Assembly: GCF_019429625.1 (NCBI RefSeq)
Contig: NZ_JAHXRW010000016.1
Span: forward strand, 16,156 to 80,155
DNA length: 64,000 nt
Direction: 5' to 3'
Origin: Celeribacter sp. PS-C1
Lineage (GTDB): Bacteria; Pseudomonadota; Alphaproteobacteria; Rhodobacterales; Rhodobacteraceae
Below are positions 33,725 to 45,499 of this stretch, one piece after another; the stretch's first letter is position 1, and each line of letters opens with the position of its first letter. The translations under genes and the position numbers were made by a program. The notes beneath the pieces were generated by a model, which was given only the letters and a program-made list of their open reading frames with translations, was not told the DNA's origin and ran no database searches.

Positions 33725-34474
33725 TTAGCTGCGGTCTTTCCAACGCTTCATCTGACGCATCACCCCATGCAGCATCTGCACATCGGCCCGCGTCAAAGGC
33801 ATGCGCGACCAGAGATTGCGCAGGTTGAGCTTCATGTTCTCGGCCTTGTGCTCGGGGAAAAAGAACCCGGCCTCTTCCATCACCTCTTCGTAGTGATCGC
33901 CGAGTTTCTCGACCTCAACGTGACCGGCCCACTCCGTCTTGGCCATTTCCATGACCTCGGGCGGAACTTCCGTGGTCTGACGGCCCCATTCGTAGGACAT
34001 GAGCAACACCGCCTGCGCCAGATTGAGCGAGGCGAACGCCGGGTTCACCGGCACGGTCACGATGGCATTGGCCTCGACCACATCCTCATTCTCAAGCCCC
34101 GCACGTTCCGGACCGAACATCACGCCGACCTTCTTGCCCTCCGCGACCAATGCGCGGGCATGTTCCATCGCTCGTTCGGGTGTCATGATCGGCTTGGTGA
34201 TGCCGCGCATCCGGGCGGTCGTGGCAAAGACGTAATCGCAATCCGCCACCGCCTCGCGCACCGTACCGAAAAGCCCCGCCTCATCCAGCAGCCGCCCGGC
34301 GCCGGAGGCCATCGCCACCGCTTTCTGGTTCGGCCAGCCGTCTCGTGGTGCCACGACGCGCATCCGGTCCAACCCGAAATTCCACATCGCACGTGCCGCG
34401 CCCCCGATGTTCTCGCCCATCTGCGGGCGCACAAGGATCATGGCTGGGGTGATGACATCTGGCTTTTCGGACAT
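33725..34474 (-). CDS. trmJ: tRNA/rRNA 2'-O-methyltransferase TrmJ-like
   Basis: This SPOUT-family RNA methyltransferase has 249 residues. The motifs are the N-terminal ILVRPQMGENIGGAARAM, the SAM-knot region VGVMFGPERAGLENEDV and the PVNPAFASLNLAQAVLL block. TrmJ modifies tRNA position 32. The ATG at 34474 has AAAGGAAA upstream; longer frames start in a different context. It is transcribed away from the ThiE-like gene and towards the SH3 gene. Confidence 0.9.
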   Translation of the reverse strand: MSEKPDVITPAMILVRPQMGENIGGAARAMWNFGLDRMRVVAPRDGWPNQKAVAMASGAGRLLDEAGLFGTVREAVADCDYVFATTARMRGITKPIMTPERAMEHARALVAEGKKVGVMFGPERAGLENEDVVEANAIVTVPVNPAFASLNLAQAVLLMSYEWGRQTTEVPPEVMEMAKTEWAGHVEVEKLGDHYEEVMEEAGFFFPEHKAENMKLNLRNLWSRMPLTRADVQMLHGVMRQMKRWKDRS

Positions 34475-34592
34475 GGCGGCGTTTCCTTTCGGCTTTGCCT
34501 GCCGATTATCGACATTTCTCCCCGCGAGCAAGGCTTTGACCCGCCCGTGAAAGGCGCTATAGGAGGCGAAAGCCGATTTGAGGAAATGAAAC

Positions 34593-35219
34593 ATGTCCGA
34601 GCCGCAATCCGAACTGCCGCAGATCTACCTGCTGACGCCGACAGCTTTTGAGCCGGAAGACTTCGCGCCGAAACTGGCCGCGGTTCTGGATGCGCATGAG
34701 GTGGCCTGTGTGCGCCTCGCTTTGGCCTCCAAAGACGAATATGTGCTGGGCAAGGCTGCGGACGCCTGTCGCGAAGTGTGCCACGCCCGCGACGTGGCCA
34801 TCGTGATCGAGAGCCATGTGGCCCTGGCCGAACGTCACGGCCTCGATGGCGTGCACCTCACCGATGGCTCACGCTCGATCCGCAAGGTGCGCAAGACTTT
34901 GGGCGATGACGCCATCGTCGGCGCCTTCTGCGGTGCCTCGAAACATGACGGCATGACCGCGGGTGAGTCCGGCGCGGATTATGTGGCCTTTGGCCCTGTG
35001 GGCGACACCGATCTGGGCGACGGCACCAAAGCACCGCGCGATCTCTTCGAATGGTGGTCGATGATGATCGAAGTGCCGGTCGTCGCCGAAGGCGCGCTGT
35101 CCGTCGAGATCGTCAAAGAACTGACCCCCGTGACCGATTTCTTTGCCGTGGGCGATGAAATTTGGGGCACTGAGGACCCTGTGGCGGCGCTGAGCGAGTT
35201 GATCGCGGCGATGGGATGA
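34593..35219 (+). CDS. Thiamine phosphate synthase-like protein (ThiE/TenI family)
   Basis: This TIM-barrel protein has 208 residues. IYLLTPTAF at the first strand, then LAERHGLDGVHLTDGS, ADYVAFGPVGDT and a C-terminal FFAVGDEIWG segment follow the ThiE/TenI layout. Some phosphate- and pyrimidine-binding residues are not obviously present, so it may be a TenI-like relative and not the main thiamine enzyme. It overlaps the next small gene by 4 bp. Confidence 0.8.
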   Translation: MSEPQSELPQIYLLTPTAFEPEDFAPKLAAVLDAHEVACVRLALASKDEYVLGKAADACREVCHARDVAIVIESHVALAERHGLDGVHLTDGSRSIRKVRKTLGDDAIVGAFCGASKHDGMTAGESGADYVAFGPVGDTDLGDGTKAPRDLFEWWSMMIEVPVVAEGALSVEIVKELTPVTDFFAVGDEIWGTEDPVAALSELIAAMG

Positions 35220-35440
35220 AGTTTCCATACGGAGAACTTGTCAGGCTCACTGACGCCGCGCCCGATCAATTCCGTGCGATAGGCATCCTCGGCTCTATCT
35301 GTGGCGCAGACAAGATTGCGAACCAAGAGCGCTCTCAGCATTGGAATGCACCAGTCGGTAGTTGGGTCTATCTTATGGAAGTGCCAAGTGGCGAGGCGAT
35401 TGAAGTGCCTGAAATGTATCTGGAAATGGCAGAAGATTGA
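35216..35440 (+). CDS. Small hypothetical protein coupled to ThiE-like gene
   Basis: The 74-residue product is soluble and beta-rich. It begins FPYGELVRLTDAA and ends EMYLEMAED, a small SH3-like barrel pattern seen in immunity-type proteins, but I am not certain of a family. The start lies in an ATGA overlap with the previous stop. The 12 bp to the convergent acyltransferase leave no terminator. Confidence 0.6.
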   Translation: MKFPYGELVRLTDAAPDQFRAIGILGSICGADKIANQERSQHWNAPVGSWVYLMEVPSGEAIEVPEMYLEMAED

Positions 35441-35452
35441 CGGCTTTCAGCC

Positions 35453-36310
35453 TTAAACATCCACATACCCCGCCGGTATCTCCGGCAAGCCCGACCGCAC
35501 CGCAGCCTCACATCTCGCGGCCATCTCCTTGCGATCTTTGACGTCTTTCACCGCAATGGGATCGTGGAAAATCACTTCGACACGGCCTTGTGGATTGGCT
35601 TTCAAAACCTGCACCAGAGACGGACCGAATTCCATCTCGCCCCACCAGCCATAGAACCGCGCATCTTGTCCCTCGGGCGCGATGTAGCGCGCGGTGACGG
35701 GTTGAATCCAGACCTCTTCACGCAGCTCCGGCGTAAAGAAAGCCGCGAAAAGCGTTGGTTTGAAAGGAAAAACCCGAAGGCTGTCTGACGACGTACCCTC
35801 TGGGAAGAACAGGAGTTTATGCCCGAGGTGCAGCCGCTCTTCGAACACGCGTTTCTGCTCGGCGGCCTCTTTGCGGTCACGGTTGATAAAAACCGTGCCC
35901 GTCGCCTTGGCCATCGTGCCAATGCCGGGCCAATTCGCGACCTCGGCTTTCGAGACAAAGAAAATCCGCTGAACGGCGTTTAGGACGAAGATATCGAGCC
36001 AGGTCGAATGGTTCGCCACGACTGCACCGTGGTGGCGCATCGGCTGGCCTTTCACACTGAGCTTGATGCCCATCAGGCGCAGCGCCGTGCGCGAGACGAA
36101 ACGCGGGTAGATTGATGACCACGGACGCCGCAAGCCGTAGAACAGCCGCTCCACCGCGCGCGTCGCGAACATCAGCACCATACAGATCACGATCAGCAAG
36201 ATGATCGGCAGGCCACGGCGGATCATGCGCCAGGTGCCACCTTTGAATGCTGCGGGCTCGGACGGCGGAATGCGGCTTTCCCAGAGAGGTCCATTCGGCG
36301 CACGGCTCAT
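35453..36310 (-). CDS. olsA: 1-acyl-glycerol-3-phosphate/lyso-ornithine-lipid acyltransferase (PlsC/OlsA)
   Basis: The 285-residue product has a membrane anchor at about 30-52 and a PlsC acyltransferase domain: NHSTWLDIF (H-x4-D), a FINRDRKEAA-type second block and FPEGTSSD. Its start overlaps the olsB stop in an ATGA junction, the operon order olsB-olsA known for ornithine-lipid synthesis. OlsA of Rhodobacter also acts as a phosphatidic-acid acyltransferase. The dual role cannot be decided from sequence. Confidence 0.87.
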   Translation of the reverse strand: MSRAPNGPLWESRIPPSEPAAFKGGTWRMIRRGLPIILLIVICMVLMFATRAVERLFYGLRRPWSSIYPRFVSRTALRLMGIKLSVKGQPMRHHGAVVANHSTWLDIFVLNAVQRIFFVSKAEVANWPGIGTMAKATGTVFINRDRKEAAEQKRVFEERLHLGHKLLFFPEGTSSDSLRVFPFKPTLFAAFFTPELREEVWIQPVTARYIAPEGQDARFYGWWGEMEFGPSLVQVLKANPQGRVEVIFHDPIAVKDVKDRKEMAARCEAAVRSGLPEIPAGYVDV

Positions 36311-37083
36311 GTGAGACCCTTGGCATACATTGTGCGTTGGCGATCGGAGATTTGGTCGACATCGAGGATCAGCAGCACATCCACCGTATTGAACGCCCGA
36401 TCCACGAACGCCCCCTCGCCCACAGTGCCGCCAAGTCTCAGATAGGCCTTGATCAGTGGCGGGATCGCCAGCATGGCGCGTTTGCGGTCAATCTGATCTT
36501 CGGGGATCAAATCCATGCTCTGGAAATGCGCCTCTTGTGCCCGCGCGCGCAGGGCCTCAGGCGCAAGGTGACGGTGATGCAGCAAAGACAAAGCCTCCGC
36601 ATGTTGCGCCACATCCGCGCCGAAAAACGACGCAGTGCCAAAGAGTACATCATAGCCCTCTTCGATCACATATTTCGCCAGCCCCGCCCACATCTGAAAG
36701 AGCGCCACGCCGCCGCGATATTCGCGCGCCACGCAGGACCGGCCCAACTCCAGGAGTCGTTTTCCAGAGGTTTTCAGAGCCGTCAGATCATATTCACCTT
36801 CGGAATAGAAATGGCCAAGCTCGGCGGCCTTTTCTCCGGTCAGAAGCCGGTAGACGCCGACACAATGCTCCAGAGGGTCGGCAGAGCGCGTCGGGTCCAT
36901 CAACATGAGATGCTGGTAATCCGGATCGAAGCGGTCGGCCTCAAGCTGGGCCACATGATCCACCATCTCGCCATCCGAGCCCAGCTCCTCGACGAACACC
37001 CGATAGCGGAGCCGTTGTGCTGCGCGTATGTCCTCGGGGGTCTCTGCGAATTTCAACTGGAACGGCTGCGCCTCTGCGCTCAT
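36307..37083 (-). CDS. olsB: L-ornithine N-alpha-acyltransferase OlsB
   Basis: This 258-residue GNAT-fold enzyme takes a 3-hydroxy-acyl group from acyl carrier protein to ornithine. RLRYRVFVEELG, the ELGRSCVAREYRGG block and the LFGTASFFGADV region are characteristic. It forms the first step of ornithine-lipid synthesis with OlsA, to which it is translationally coupled. These lipids replace phospholipids when phosphate is short. Confidence 0.92.
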   Translation of the reverse strand: MSAEAQPFQLKFAETPEDIRAAQRLRYRVFVEELGSDGEMVDHVAQLEADRFDPDYQHLMLMDPTRSADPLEHCVGVYRLLTGEKAAELGHFYSEGEYDLTALKTSGKRLLELGRSCVAREYRGGVALFQMWAGLAKYVIEEGYDVLFGTASFFGADVAQHAEALSLLHHRHLAPEALRARAQEAHFQSMDLIPEDQIDRKRAMLAIPPLIKAYLRLGGTVGEGAFVDRAFNTVDVLLILDVDQISDRQRTMYAKGLT

Positions 37084-37272
37084 GGCGATCTCTTTTGCTT
37101 TGGCCTGTCGGAGTGCAGGTGGGCGGGTTTTAAGATTTTGTTGATTTCAATGCAACAGAATGGCGGCGATCCTTGACGGAAAACTCCCGCTAAGGTTGAT
37201 TTAGAGAGATATTCGCGCGACCATAGAGGGAAATTCGCGCGCAATCTGAGCGCTTTGGGTCCCCCCGAGAGC

Positions 37273-37467
37273 TCAGTCAAAAACAGGAAGGAGCGCAAGA
37301 CGCCGACTGTCGATCACCACTTTGCCAGCATGCTGAAACATCACCGTCAGCTTGCCATTGATGTTCGACTGCACCTGCCCAAGCCCCCAATCGGGCTCCG
37401 ACGGATGGCGCACCATCTGGCCGGGTTCCAGCATGGCGTTGAGATCGTCCACATTGCGATTTTGCAT
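37273..37467 (-). CDS. DUF3553 family small protein
   Basis: The 64-residue product with GAGGAAAAAG before the ATG at 37467 matches the DUF3553 pattern: LEPGQMVRHPSEPDWGLGQV and then TVMFQHAGKVVID. The domain resembles the small SH3-like tail of UvrD-like helicases. It is divergent from chpT with 51 bp between. Role is unknown. Confidence 0.85.
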   Translation of the reverse strand: MQNRNVDDLNAMLEPGQMVRHPSEPDWGLGQVQSNINGKLTVMFQHAGKVVIDSRRLALLPVFD

Positions 37468-37518
37468 CGACTTTTTCCTCAAAATACCGGCCAGGACTGG
37501 CCACAAACGGAGACTTGA

Positions 37519-38154
37519 ATGACCTACGAGACGCCCACAGACACGCCAAAAGACACGAAACGAGACATGACCCGCGACATCGCCGCCCTGATCGGTTCCC
37601 GTATCTGTCACGACCTGATTAGCCCGGTGGGCGCGATCTCGAACGGTGTCGAATTGATGGCCATGTCGGGCGCGGGAACCGGCCCTGAGCTTAGCCTTAT
37701 CTCCGAAAGCGTGGACAATGCCAATGCCCGGGTGAAATTCTTTCGCATTGCCTTTGGCATGGCATCACCCGGTCAAATGACCTCGCGAACGGAAATCTCC
37801 GGCATCTTGAAAGCGATCTCCACGCCGCGCCTCACCTATGTCTGGGACCCCGCAGAAGACCTGCCGCGCGAAGAGGTGAAACTCGCTTGCCTGATTCTCA
37901 TGTGTCTGGAGACCGCCCTGCCCCGAGGCGGCGAAATCAAAGTAACCTACTCGAACGGCCAATGGAAAATTCGTGCGTCGTCCGCGCGGCTTGAACCATC
38001 GCCCGACCTCTGGGCGCGGCTCGGCAGCGTCACCAGCACAGAGGGGCTGAAACCCTCTCAGGTGCAATTCATCCTCGCCCCTTTGCAAGCGGCCGCACTG
38101 AGCCGCCGCATCACACAAGGTTCTGGAGATGGGGTGATCTCTTTGATGGCATGA
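37519..38154 (+). CDS. chpT: Histidine phosphotransferase ChpT
   Basis: This 211-residue protein relays phosphate from CckA to CtrA and CpdR. The phospho-accepting His31 lies in SRICHDLISPVGAISNGVE, the dimerisation helix of a histidine-kinase-like fold without ATP-binding motifs in the C-terminal domain (from about residue 120). Presence of ChpT implies the CtrA regulon, which in Rhodobacteraceae controls motility and gene transfer agents. It stands alone, divergent from DUF3553. Confidence 0.92.
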   Translation: MTYETPTDTPKDTKRDMTRDIAALIGSRICHDLISPVGAISNGVELMAMSGAGTGPELSLISESVDNANARVKFFRIAFGMASPGQMTSRTEISGILKAISTPRLTYVWDPAEDLPREEVKLACLILMCLETALPRGGEIKVTYSNGQWKIRASSARLEPSPDLWARLGSVTSTEGLKPSQVQFILAPLQAAALSRRITQGSGDGVISLMA

Positions 38155-38157
38155 AAA

Positions 38158-38182
38158 AAGGCGCGCTGGTTCAGCACGCCTT
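38158..38182. terminator. Bidirectional terminator
   Basis: AAGGCGCGCT, loop GGTTC and AGCACGCCTT pair with one mismatch. It follows the chpT stop by 4 nt and serves the convergent proA as well. Confidence 0.75.
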
Positions 38183-38209
38183 CCCTTCATTCCAGTATCG
38201 ATACGCGGC

Positions 38210-39471
38210 TCAGGCCCGCACGGCCCCATCCGAGGTCACGAGGTATTTGAAGCTCGTCAGTTGCTCCGCGCCCACCGGCCCACGCGCATGCATTTTGCCC
38301 GTGGCAATGCCGATTTCCGCGCCCATGCCGAACTCGCCTCCATCGGCGAATTGCGTCGAGCTATTGTGCATCAAAATCGCGCTGTCGATGCGGGAAAAGA
38401 ATTTCTCCACGTTTTCCGGCGTCTCGGACAGAATGCATTCGGTGTGCGAAGAAGAATAGCGCTGGATATGCGCGATGGCCTCATCCGCATCCGCAACGAC
38501 TTTCGCAGCGATGATGCTGTCGAGGTACTCACGCCCCCAATCCTCGTCTGTGGCGGGGGTCACCTGATCGACCAGCTTTTGCACCGCCGCATCGCCACGC
38601 ACATCGACGCCCTTCTGGACCAGAGCGGCCACGAGATCACGTCCCAGAGTCTCGGCGATATCCTTGTGAATCAAAAGACATTCCGCCGCGCCACAAATCC
38701 CCGTACGACGGGTTTTGGCGTTCAGCACCACCTTCATCGCCTTCTCCGGGTCGGCAGAGGCATCAACAAAAACATGCACGATGCCCTCGAGATGGGCAAA
38801 AACCGGCACGCGCGCTTCTCGCTGCACGAGGCCCACAAGGCCCTTGCCGCCACGGGGCACGATGACGTCAATATAATCGGTCATAGTCAGCATTTCGCTC
38901 ACCGCCGCCCGGTCACGGGTCGGCACGCGCTGGATCGCATCTTCGGGCAGACCGGCGGCTTTCAGCCCCTCGACCAAACACGCATGGATCGCGCCGGAGC
39001 TGTGGAAACTCTCGGAGCCGCCGCGCAGGATCACGGCATTGCCGGCCTTGAGGCAAAGCGCACCCGCGTCCGCCGTCACATTCGGGCGGCTCTCATAGAT
39101 CACGCCGATCACCCCCAAAGGCGTACGCACGCGTTTGATGTGAAGCCCTGTCGGACGGTCCCACTCGGCGATCACATCACCCACCGGGTCTTTTTGTGCC
39201 GCGATGGCCTTGAGCCCGTCGATCATGCCCTGAATGCGGGACTCATCGAGTTTGAGCCGGTCCATCATGGCATCCGTCAGGCCTTTGTCGCGGCCAAATT
39301 GCAAGTCTTTCTCGTTGGCGGCGATGATCTCCGCCCGGTTGGCCCAAAGCGCGTCGGCTGCTGCCAAAAGCGCCTGTTCCTTGGCCTCAGAAGTTGCCGT
39401 CGCCAACACCCGCGCTGCGGCTTTCGCGCGGCGGCCCAGGTCTTTCATCATGTCTTTCACATCACTATCGG

Positions 39472-39475
<4 letters not shown>
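38210..39475 (-). CDS. proA: Gamma-glutamyl phosphate reductase ProA
   Basis: This 421-residue NADPH-dependent enzyme makes glutamate semialdehyde in proline synthesis. Family blocks are [20 protein letters not shown], the catalytic cysteine in [28 protein letters not shown], and [20 protein letters not shown] near the end. It starts in an ATGA overlap with the proB stop, so the two are coupled. Length is normal. Confidence 0.96.
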
Positions 39476-41705
<2,230 letters not shown>

Positions 41706-41711
41706 TTAAAC

Positions 41712-42221
41712 TCAATTGCCGTTTCGCGCCTCAAAGGCCTCGCGGGTCAGGATCATGTCGATCCGGTCGACCTTTTCGCCCCTTGCGACACTCAAACTGC
41801 GCGATCGTCCTGTCTCGGCAAACCCCATTTTGCGCAGCACATGGGAGGATCGCGCGTTCTCCGCGAAGTATCCGGCGCCGATCTGATCATGGCCTTGCCC
41901 GAACCACGCGGCAAGCACAGCATCGGCTGCTTCCGGCATCAGCCCCTGCCCCCAATGATCGCGGCCCAGCCAATAGCCGAACTCCGCCTCGCAGCCGATG
42001 GTGCCAACAATCCGACCCTGAAACTCAATGCCATAGACAAGAGCGCCAGCGGCCACCGAGCGGGTGAACCAGTTCGCATCATGCACGGAATAGGGAAAGG
42101 GCTCACGGGTCAGCCACTTGCTGACCTCGAAATCGTTCAGCGCCCGCACAACATCGGGGGCGTCCTCGGATCGAAGTGCGCGAAGCCTCAGGCGGTGTGT
42201 GGTCAGGATGGGGTGGAACAT
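41712..42221 (-). CDS. GNAT acetyltransferase (RimJ/RimL-like)
   Basis: The product is a 169-residue GNAT protein. LTTHRLRLRALRSEDAPD at the start, then EFGYWLGRDHWGQGLMPEA (the acetyl-CoA loop) and NARSSHVLRKMGF are typical of RimJ/RimL-like N-acetyltransferases. Start is at ATG 42221 with GAGGAAG before it. It lies between obgE and a second GNAT gene. Substrate is unknown. Confidence 0.87.
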   Translation of the reverse strand: MFHPILTTHRLRLRALRSEDAPDVVRALNDFEVSKWLTREPFPYSVHDANWFTRSVAAGALVYGIEFQGRIVGTIGCEAEFGYWLGRDHWGQGLMPEAADAVLAAWFGQGHDQIGAGYFAENARSSHVLRKMGFAETGRSRSLSVARGEKVDRIDMILTREAFEARNGN

Positions 42222-42260
42222 CGGGGTCTTCCTCAAGGGCGACCCCGCGGTCCGAGGTCT

Positions 42261-42842
42261 TTAAACTTTGCGCAGATAGGTCCAGGTTGGGACCTGCGCG
42301 CCGCGTGCGACCGAGTAGGTTTCCGCATCGCCGATATATTCGAACCCTGCGGCGGTAACGACACGGGCCGAGGCCTGATTGTCCTGGAAAATCTCCGCGA
42401 ACATGGTTTTGGAACCCAATGGGTTGGCCTCAACCATCGCCTTCAGCGCGGTGCGCGCGAGGCCCGTGCCCCAGAAACTTGGCGCAACCCAAAAGGCCAC
42501 TTCGCATTGATCGCGATCCAGCGGCTTGAGAGACATGACGCCAATCACTTCGGAGAGACCATGATCGGATCCGTCGAGAATCCAGACTTTTTCAGCGGCC
42601 TCAAGTTTCAACGCACGGGCCACAAAGGCCTCCGTCGCGCCGGGCGGCATCGGATGCGGCAGAGAGCGCGAATTGCGCGCCACGCGGATGTCGCTGGCGT
42701 ACATATTCAACAGACCGGCATCCGAGAGACGCGGCGCACGCATGACAAAGCGATCAGTTTCGATCACCGATTGCGTGACGGCGCCTTCCACAGTGCCCGG
42801 AACCGCAAGCGCGGCCCTGTCTTTCACGGTCTCCATTTTCAT
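42261..42842 (-). CDS. GNAT acetyltransferase (RimJ/RimL-like)
   Basis: The 193-residue product resembles its downstream neighbour, so the two are probably an old tandem duplication. IETDRFVMRAPRLSDAGLL, EVAFWVAPSFWGTGLARTAL (acetyl-CoA loop) and NQASARVVTAAGFEYIGDA are present. ATG 42842 is preceded by GGAGGAAGAG. Substrate is unknown. Confidence 0.87.
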   Translation of the reverse strand: MKMETVKDRAALAVPGTVEGAVTQSVIETDRFVMRAPRLSDAGLLNMYASDIRVARNSRSLPHPMPPGATEAFVARALKLEAAEKVWILDGSDHGLSEVIGVMSLKPLDRDQCEVAFWVAPSFWGTGLARTALKAMVEANPLGSKTMFAEIFQDNQASARVVTAAGFEYIGDAETYSVARGAQVPTWTYLRKV

Positions 42843-43065
42843 CTCTCTTCCTCCAAAAGAGTTTTCGCGTCCCCTTCCTCCCTGAAGAGGGGCTTGTCCC
42901 GTCCGACAGTTCGAAAACGTCGTAGATGAAGACACACACTAGCGTTCCATTACGACAGTTCCGTTAAATTCGGTTGAACAAACCCATGCGCGAAAGCAAA
43001 TTTGGCCTGAAATTTCAATTTTTTTCAAGGCCTTCTGATCTATATTTAAGTCAGAAAGCGCAAAT

Positions 43066-43092
43066 GAAAAGGGACCGGCTCTCGCCGATCCC
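43066..43092 (-). terminator. Terminator after rplU-rpmA
   Basis: On the minus strand GGGATCGGC, loop GAGA and GCCGGTCCC pair (one T-G) and TTTTCATTT follows. It lies 38 bp after the rpmA stop. Confidence 0.85.
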
Positions 43093-43130
43093 CTAAATGT
43101 GATGTCCGGTTCATTGGACGACGGGTCGGC

Positions 43131-43400
43131 TTACTCAGCGGCCTCCGCCACCGGAAGCACGTCCACGAAGGTGCGCTTTTTGAGACCTTTGCGGAAGGTC
43201 ACAACGCCATCGGTGGTTGCGAAGATCGTGTGATCCTTGCCAAGGCCAACGCCCTCACCCGGCCAGAACTTCGTGCCGCGCTGACGGACGATGATGTTGC
43301 CGGAAATGGCGGACTGGCCACCGTAGAGTTTGACGCCGAGGCGACGACCTGCGGAGTCGCGACCGTTACGGGATGAGCCGCCTGCTTTTTTATGTGCCAT
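43131..43400 (-). CDS. rpmA: 50S ribosomal protein L27
   Basis: The 89-residue L27 begins [20 protein letters not shown], with [10 protein letters not shown] and [13 protein letters not shown]. It sits at the peptidyl-transferase region of the 50S subunit. It is 22 bp downstream of rplU in the same operon and is followed by a terminator. Confidence 0.99.
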   Translation of the reverse strand: MAHKKAGGSSRNGRDSAGRRLGVKLYGGQSAISGNIIVRQRGTKFWPGEGVGLGKDHTIFATTDGVVTFRKGLKKRTFVDVLPVAEAAE

Positions 43401-43422
43401 GGTGTTCTCTCCTTAACGTAAC

Positions 43423-44013
43423 TTACTGAGCCAGATCTTTGGCTTGTGCGACCCACTCGGCTTTCACTTTGACGGCGTCGAAGGTGTCGACGTCGACAGC
43501 GGCAAGCTGAGCGTAGGTGGTGATGCCTGCTTCGGCCAGTTTCTTGGCAGCAGCCGGACCCACACCGGTGATGGCGGTCAGATCGTCTGCACCAGCAGCG
43601 GCCGGAGCCTCAGCTTTGGCAGCAGCTTTCTTCGGAGCAGCGGCAGCAGCCGGAGCAGCGGAAACGGAGCCCGCGCCGATGGCAGCTTTGACACCGGATT
43701 TGTCCGCACCGGACTCGAGAATGTCGGTGATGCGGAGCAGCGTGAGCTGCTGACGGTGACCTTTTTTGCGCTGCGAAGAGTGCTTACGACGACGCTTCAC
43801 ATAGTGGATGAGTTTCTCACCCTTGATCTGGTCGATGACTTCGGCTTGCACGCCGGCGCCAGCCACGAAGGGCGCGCCGATGGTGGAGCCAACCATCAGA
43901 ATCTCGTTGAACTGGACTTTTTCGCCAGCATCAGCAGCAAGTTTTTCCACGCGAAGAACGTCGCCGCTCTGCACTTTGTATTGCTTACCGCCAGTTTTCA
44001 AAACCGCAAACAT
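43423..44013 (-). CDS. rplU: 50S ribosomal protein L21 with helix-hairpin-helix extension
   Basis: Of 196 residues, the first 103 are ordinary L21 (MFAVLKTGGKQYKVQSGDVL, HYVKRRRKHSSQRKKGHRQ). The extension has an Ala/Pro/Lys linker (about 118-140) and a helix-hairpin-helix motif ITGVGPAAAKKLAEAGI (147-163) as in predicted nucleic-acid-binding proteins. The extension is a recurring trait of L21 in this bacterial group. It leads the L21-L27 operon. Confidence 0.97.
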   Translation of the reverse strand: MFAVLKTGGKQYKVQSGDVLRVEKLAADAGEKVQFNEILMVGSTIGAPFVAGAGVQAEVIDQIKGEKLIHYVKRRRKHSSQRKKGHRQQLTLLRITDILESGADKSGVKAAIGAGSVSAAPAAAAAPKKAAAKAEAPAAAGADDLTAITGVGPAAAKKLAEAGITTYAQLAAVDVDTFDAVKVKAEWVAQAKDLAQ

Positions 44014-44306
44014 GCAGTCTTCCTTTCGATATACCCGCGTTCTGTGGCCCCGAAATCATATCGTTTCGGCGTTGGGTGCCTCAAACAGCGCGCCCCTTTG
44101 GGGACGAGATTTTCATGTTAGGATGCGGCTTTGGCCCTGTTTTCTGAAAAACTTTCGGACAAAAACACATCACCCGGTCGCACCAAGGGTCCGCCGGGTG
44201 GCGCGTATATCGGGAATCGTGGCTTAAAAGTCAAGCATATATTGGCGCTCCGCACGCCTGAGGATGTCACAGCCGGGGCAGCTCCCTGCCCCGCCCGCTC
44301 AGGGTG

Positions 44307-45200
44307 TCAGAGTTGTTCACCGTCGAAGTCTTGCATCAACTTCGCTGTCCCGGCGCCAAGCCCCCGCGACACATGCTCATAGACCGCATCGAAGGACGAG
44401 AAAAGCGCATGATTGAGCTTTTGCCCCGCTTCCGTGCGCCCGAAATCGATATAGGCCTCGAATTCATCGTCCGTCAGCGTCTGATAGGCCATCGTCGAGA
44501 ACCCGTAAACCCACTCCGATACATCCGCGCGCACCTCGGGCTCGGAGGCCCAGATCTCGTTGAGAATGTCGCTGTCGCCCATCCCCTGTTCACTTTCGAA
44601 CCCGGCACTCCAGAGGCCCTGATAATAGGCGATGTCGCTGTTCATTGCGCCAACGACATTCATTTCGACCAGATCGTTGACCTCAACATAGTCCTCGATC
44701 AACTGCGCGCGCTCCGTGTCAGGGTCGAGCTGGGCCCAGGCGTCATTCGCGACCTCTTGCGCCGCTTCGTCGGACATGGCCTTACGCGTCTCAAGTTCGA
44801 GCCGCGCGATCTTTTGGCCCAGATCCGACTGATAAAAGGCGATCATCGGCGTCAAATCAGCATCACCAAGCGCCTCCCCCATCTCTTCGTGGAACGCTTT
44901 CGCCATCACCTTTTCATCATAAAGACGCGTGAGCATTTTATCCCACATCGGTTTCGGCACGCCGTAGCCTGCCTCGACGAAATCCTCGGACATCTCCGCG
45001 CCCTCATCACAGAGCACATCAACGACATCCTCAAACAGCATAGCGTGCATCAAGGTTGTGAGCTGCGCCTCATCAGGTGCCGCCTGCGCACCCACACCGG
45101 AAAGACAAAGCGCCGTCGACAAAAGTGCATATTTCACACCGTCGCGCGGCGCAAAGCCGGACAGGCAGGAAAACATCTTAGGAGAGGCAATAGCAGTCAT
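44307..45200 (-). CDS. Exported DUF2059 protein
   Basis: The 297-residue product has a signal peptide (about 1-41, cleaved near GAQA). The helical DUF2059 domain recurs, with MIAFYQSDLGQKIARLE (near the middle) and YIDFGRTEAGQKLNHALF in the C-terminal part, so it carries two copies of the DUF2059 helix-turn pattern. ATG 45200 has AAGGGA upstream. The domain occurs in periplasmic proteins of unknown role. Confidence 0.85.
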   Translation of the reverse strand: MTAIASPKMFSCLSGFAPRDGVKYALLSTALCLSGVGAQAAPDEAQLTTLMHAMLFEDVVDVLCDEGAEMSEDFVEAGYGVPKPMWDKMLTRLYDEKVMAKAFHEEMGEALGDADLTPMIAFYQSDLGQKIARLELETRKAMSDEAAQEVANDAWAQLDPDTERAQLIEDYVEVNDLVEMNVVGAMNSDIAYYQGLWSAGFESEQGMGDSDILNEIWASEPEVRADVSEWVYGFSTMAYQTLTDDEFEAYIDFGRTEAGQKLNHALFSSFDAVYEHVSRGLGAGTAKLMQDFDGEQL

Positions 45201-45395
45201 TTCGGTCCCTTCCGATCGTAATGTCACCCAAACAGCTAAACAAAGAGTGAAGCGCAGAACAAGGCTGGACACGATTTTGTGCCCGACCGGCACGATTTTG
45301 CGAGCAGTTGAGCGTAAATATGCTGAAAAGAATGTCACGAAAGGGGTTGCACACCCCCGAATGCAAGGATAAATCACCCGCCACCAGACCCCCGC

Positions 45396-45485
45396 GGAGA
45401 GGTGCCGGAGTGGTCGAACGGGGCGGTCTCGAAAACCGTTGTCCCTTCACGGGGACCCAGGGTTCGAATCCCTGTCTCTCCGCCA
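45396..45485 (+). tRNA. tRNA-Ser(CGA)
   Basis: The 90-nt class II tRNA includes an encoded CCA (45483-45485). The acceptor GGAGAGG pairs with TCTCTCC. The anticodon stem GCGGT/ACCGT encloses loop CTCGAAA with anticodon CGA (codon UCG); a long variable arm (GTCCC...GGGAC) and a T arm AGGG-TTCGAAT-CCCT follow. Its 3' end is the integration site of element 2. Confidence 0.97.
45472..45485. repeat. Attachment-site direct repeat in tRNA-Ser (element 2)
   Basis: CTGTCTCTCCGCCA, the last 14 nt of the tRNA including CCA, is identical to 61655-61668. Bases on both sides differ (C versus T before, C versus T after). Confidence 0.75.
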
Positions 45486-45499
45486 CAATGACAATCTAA

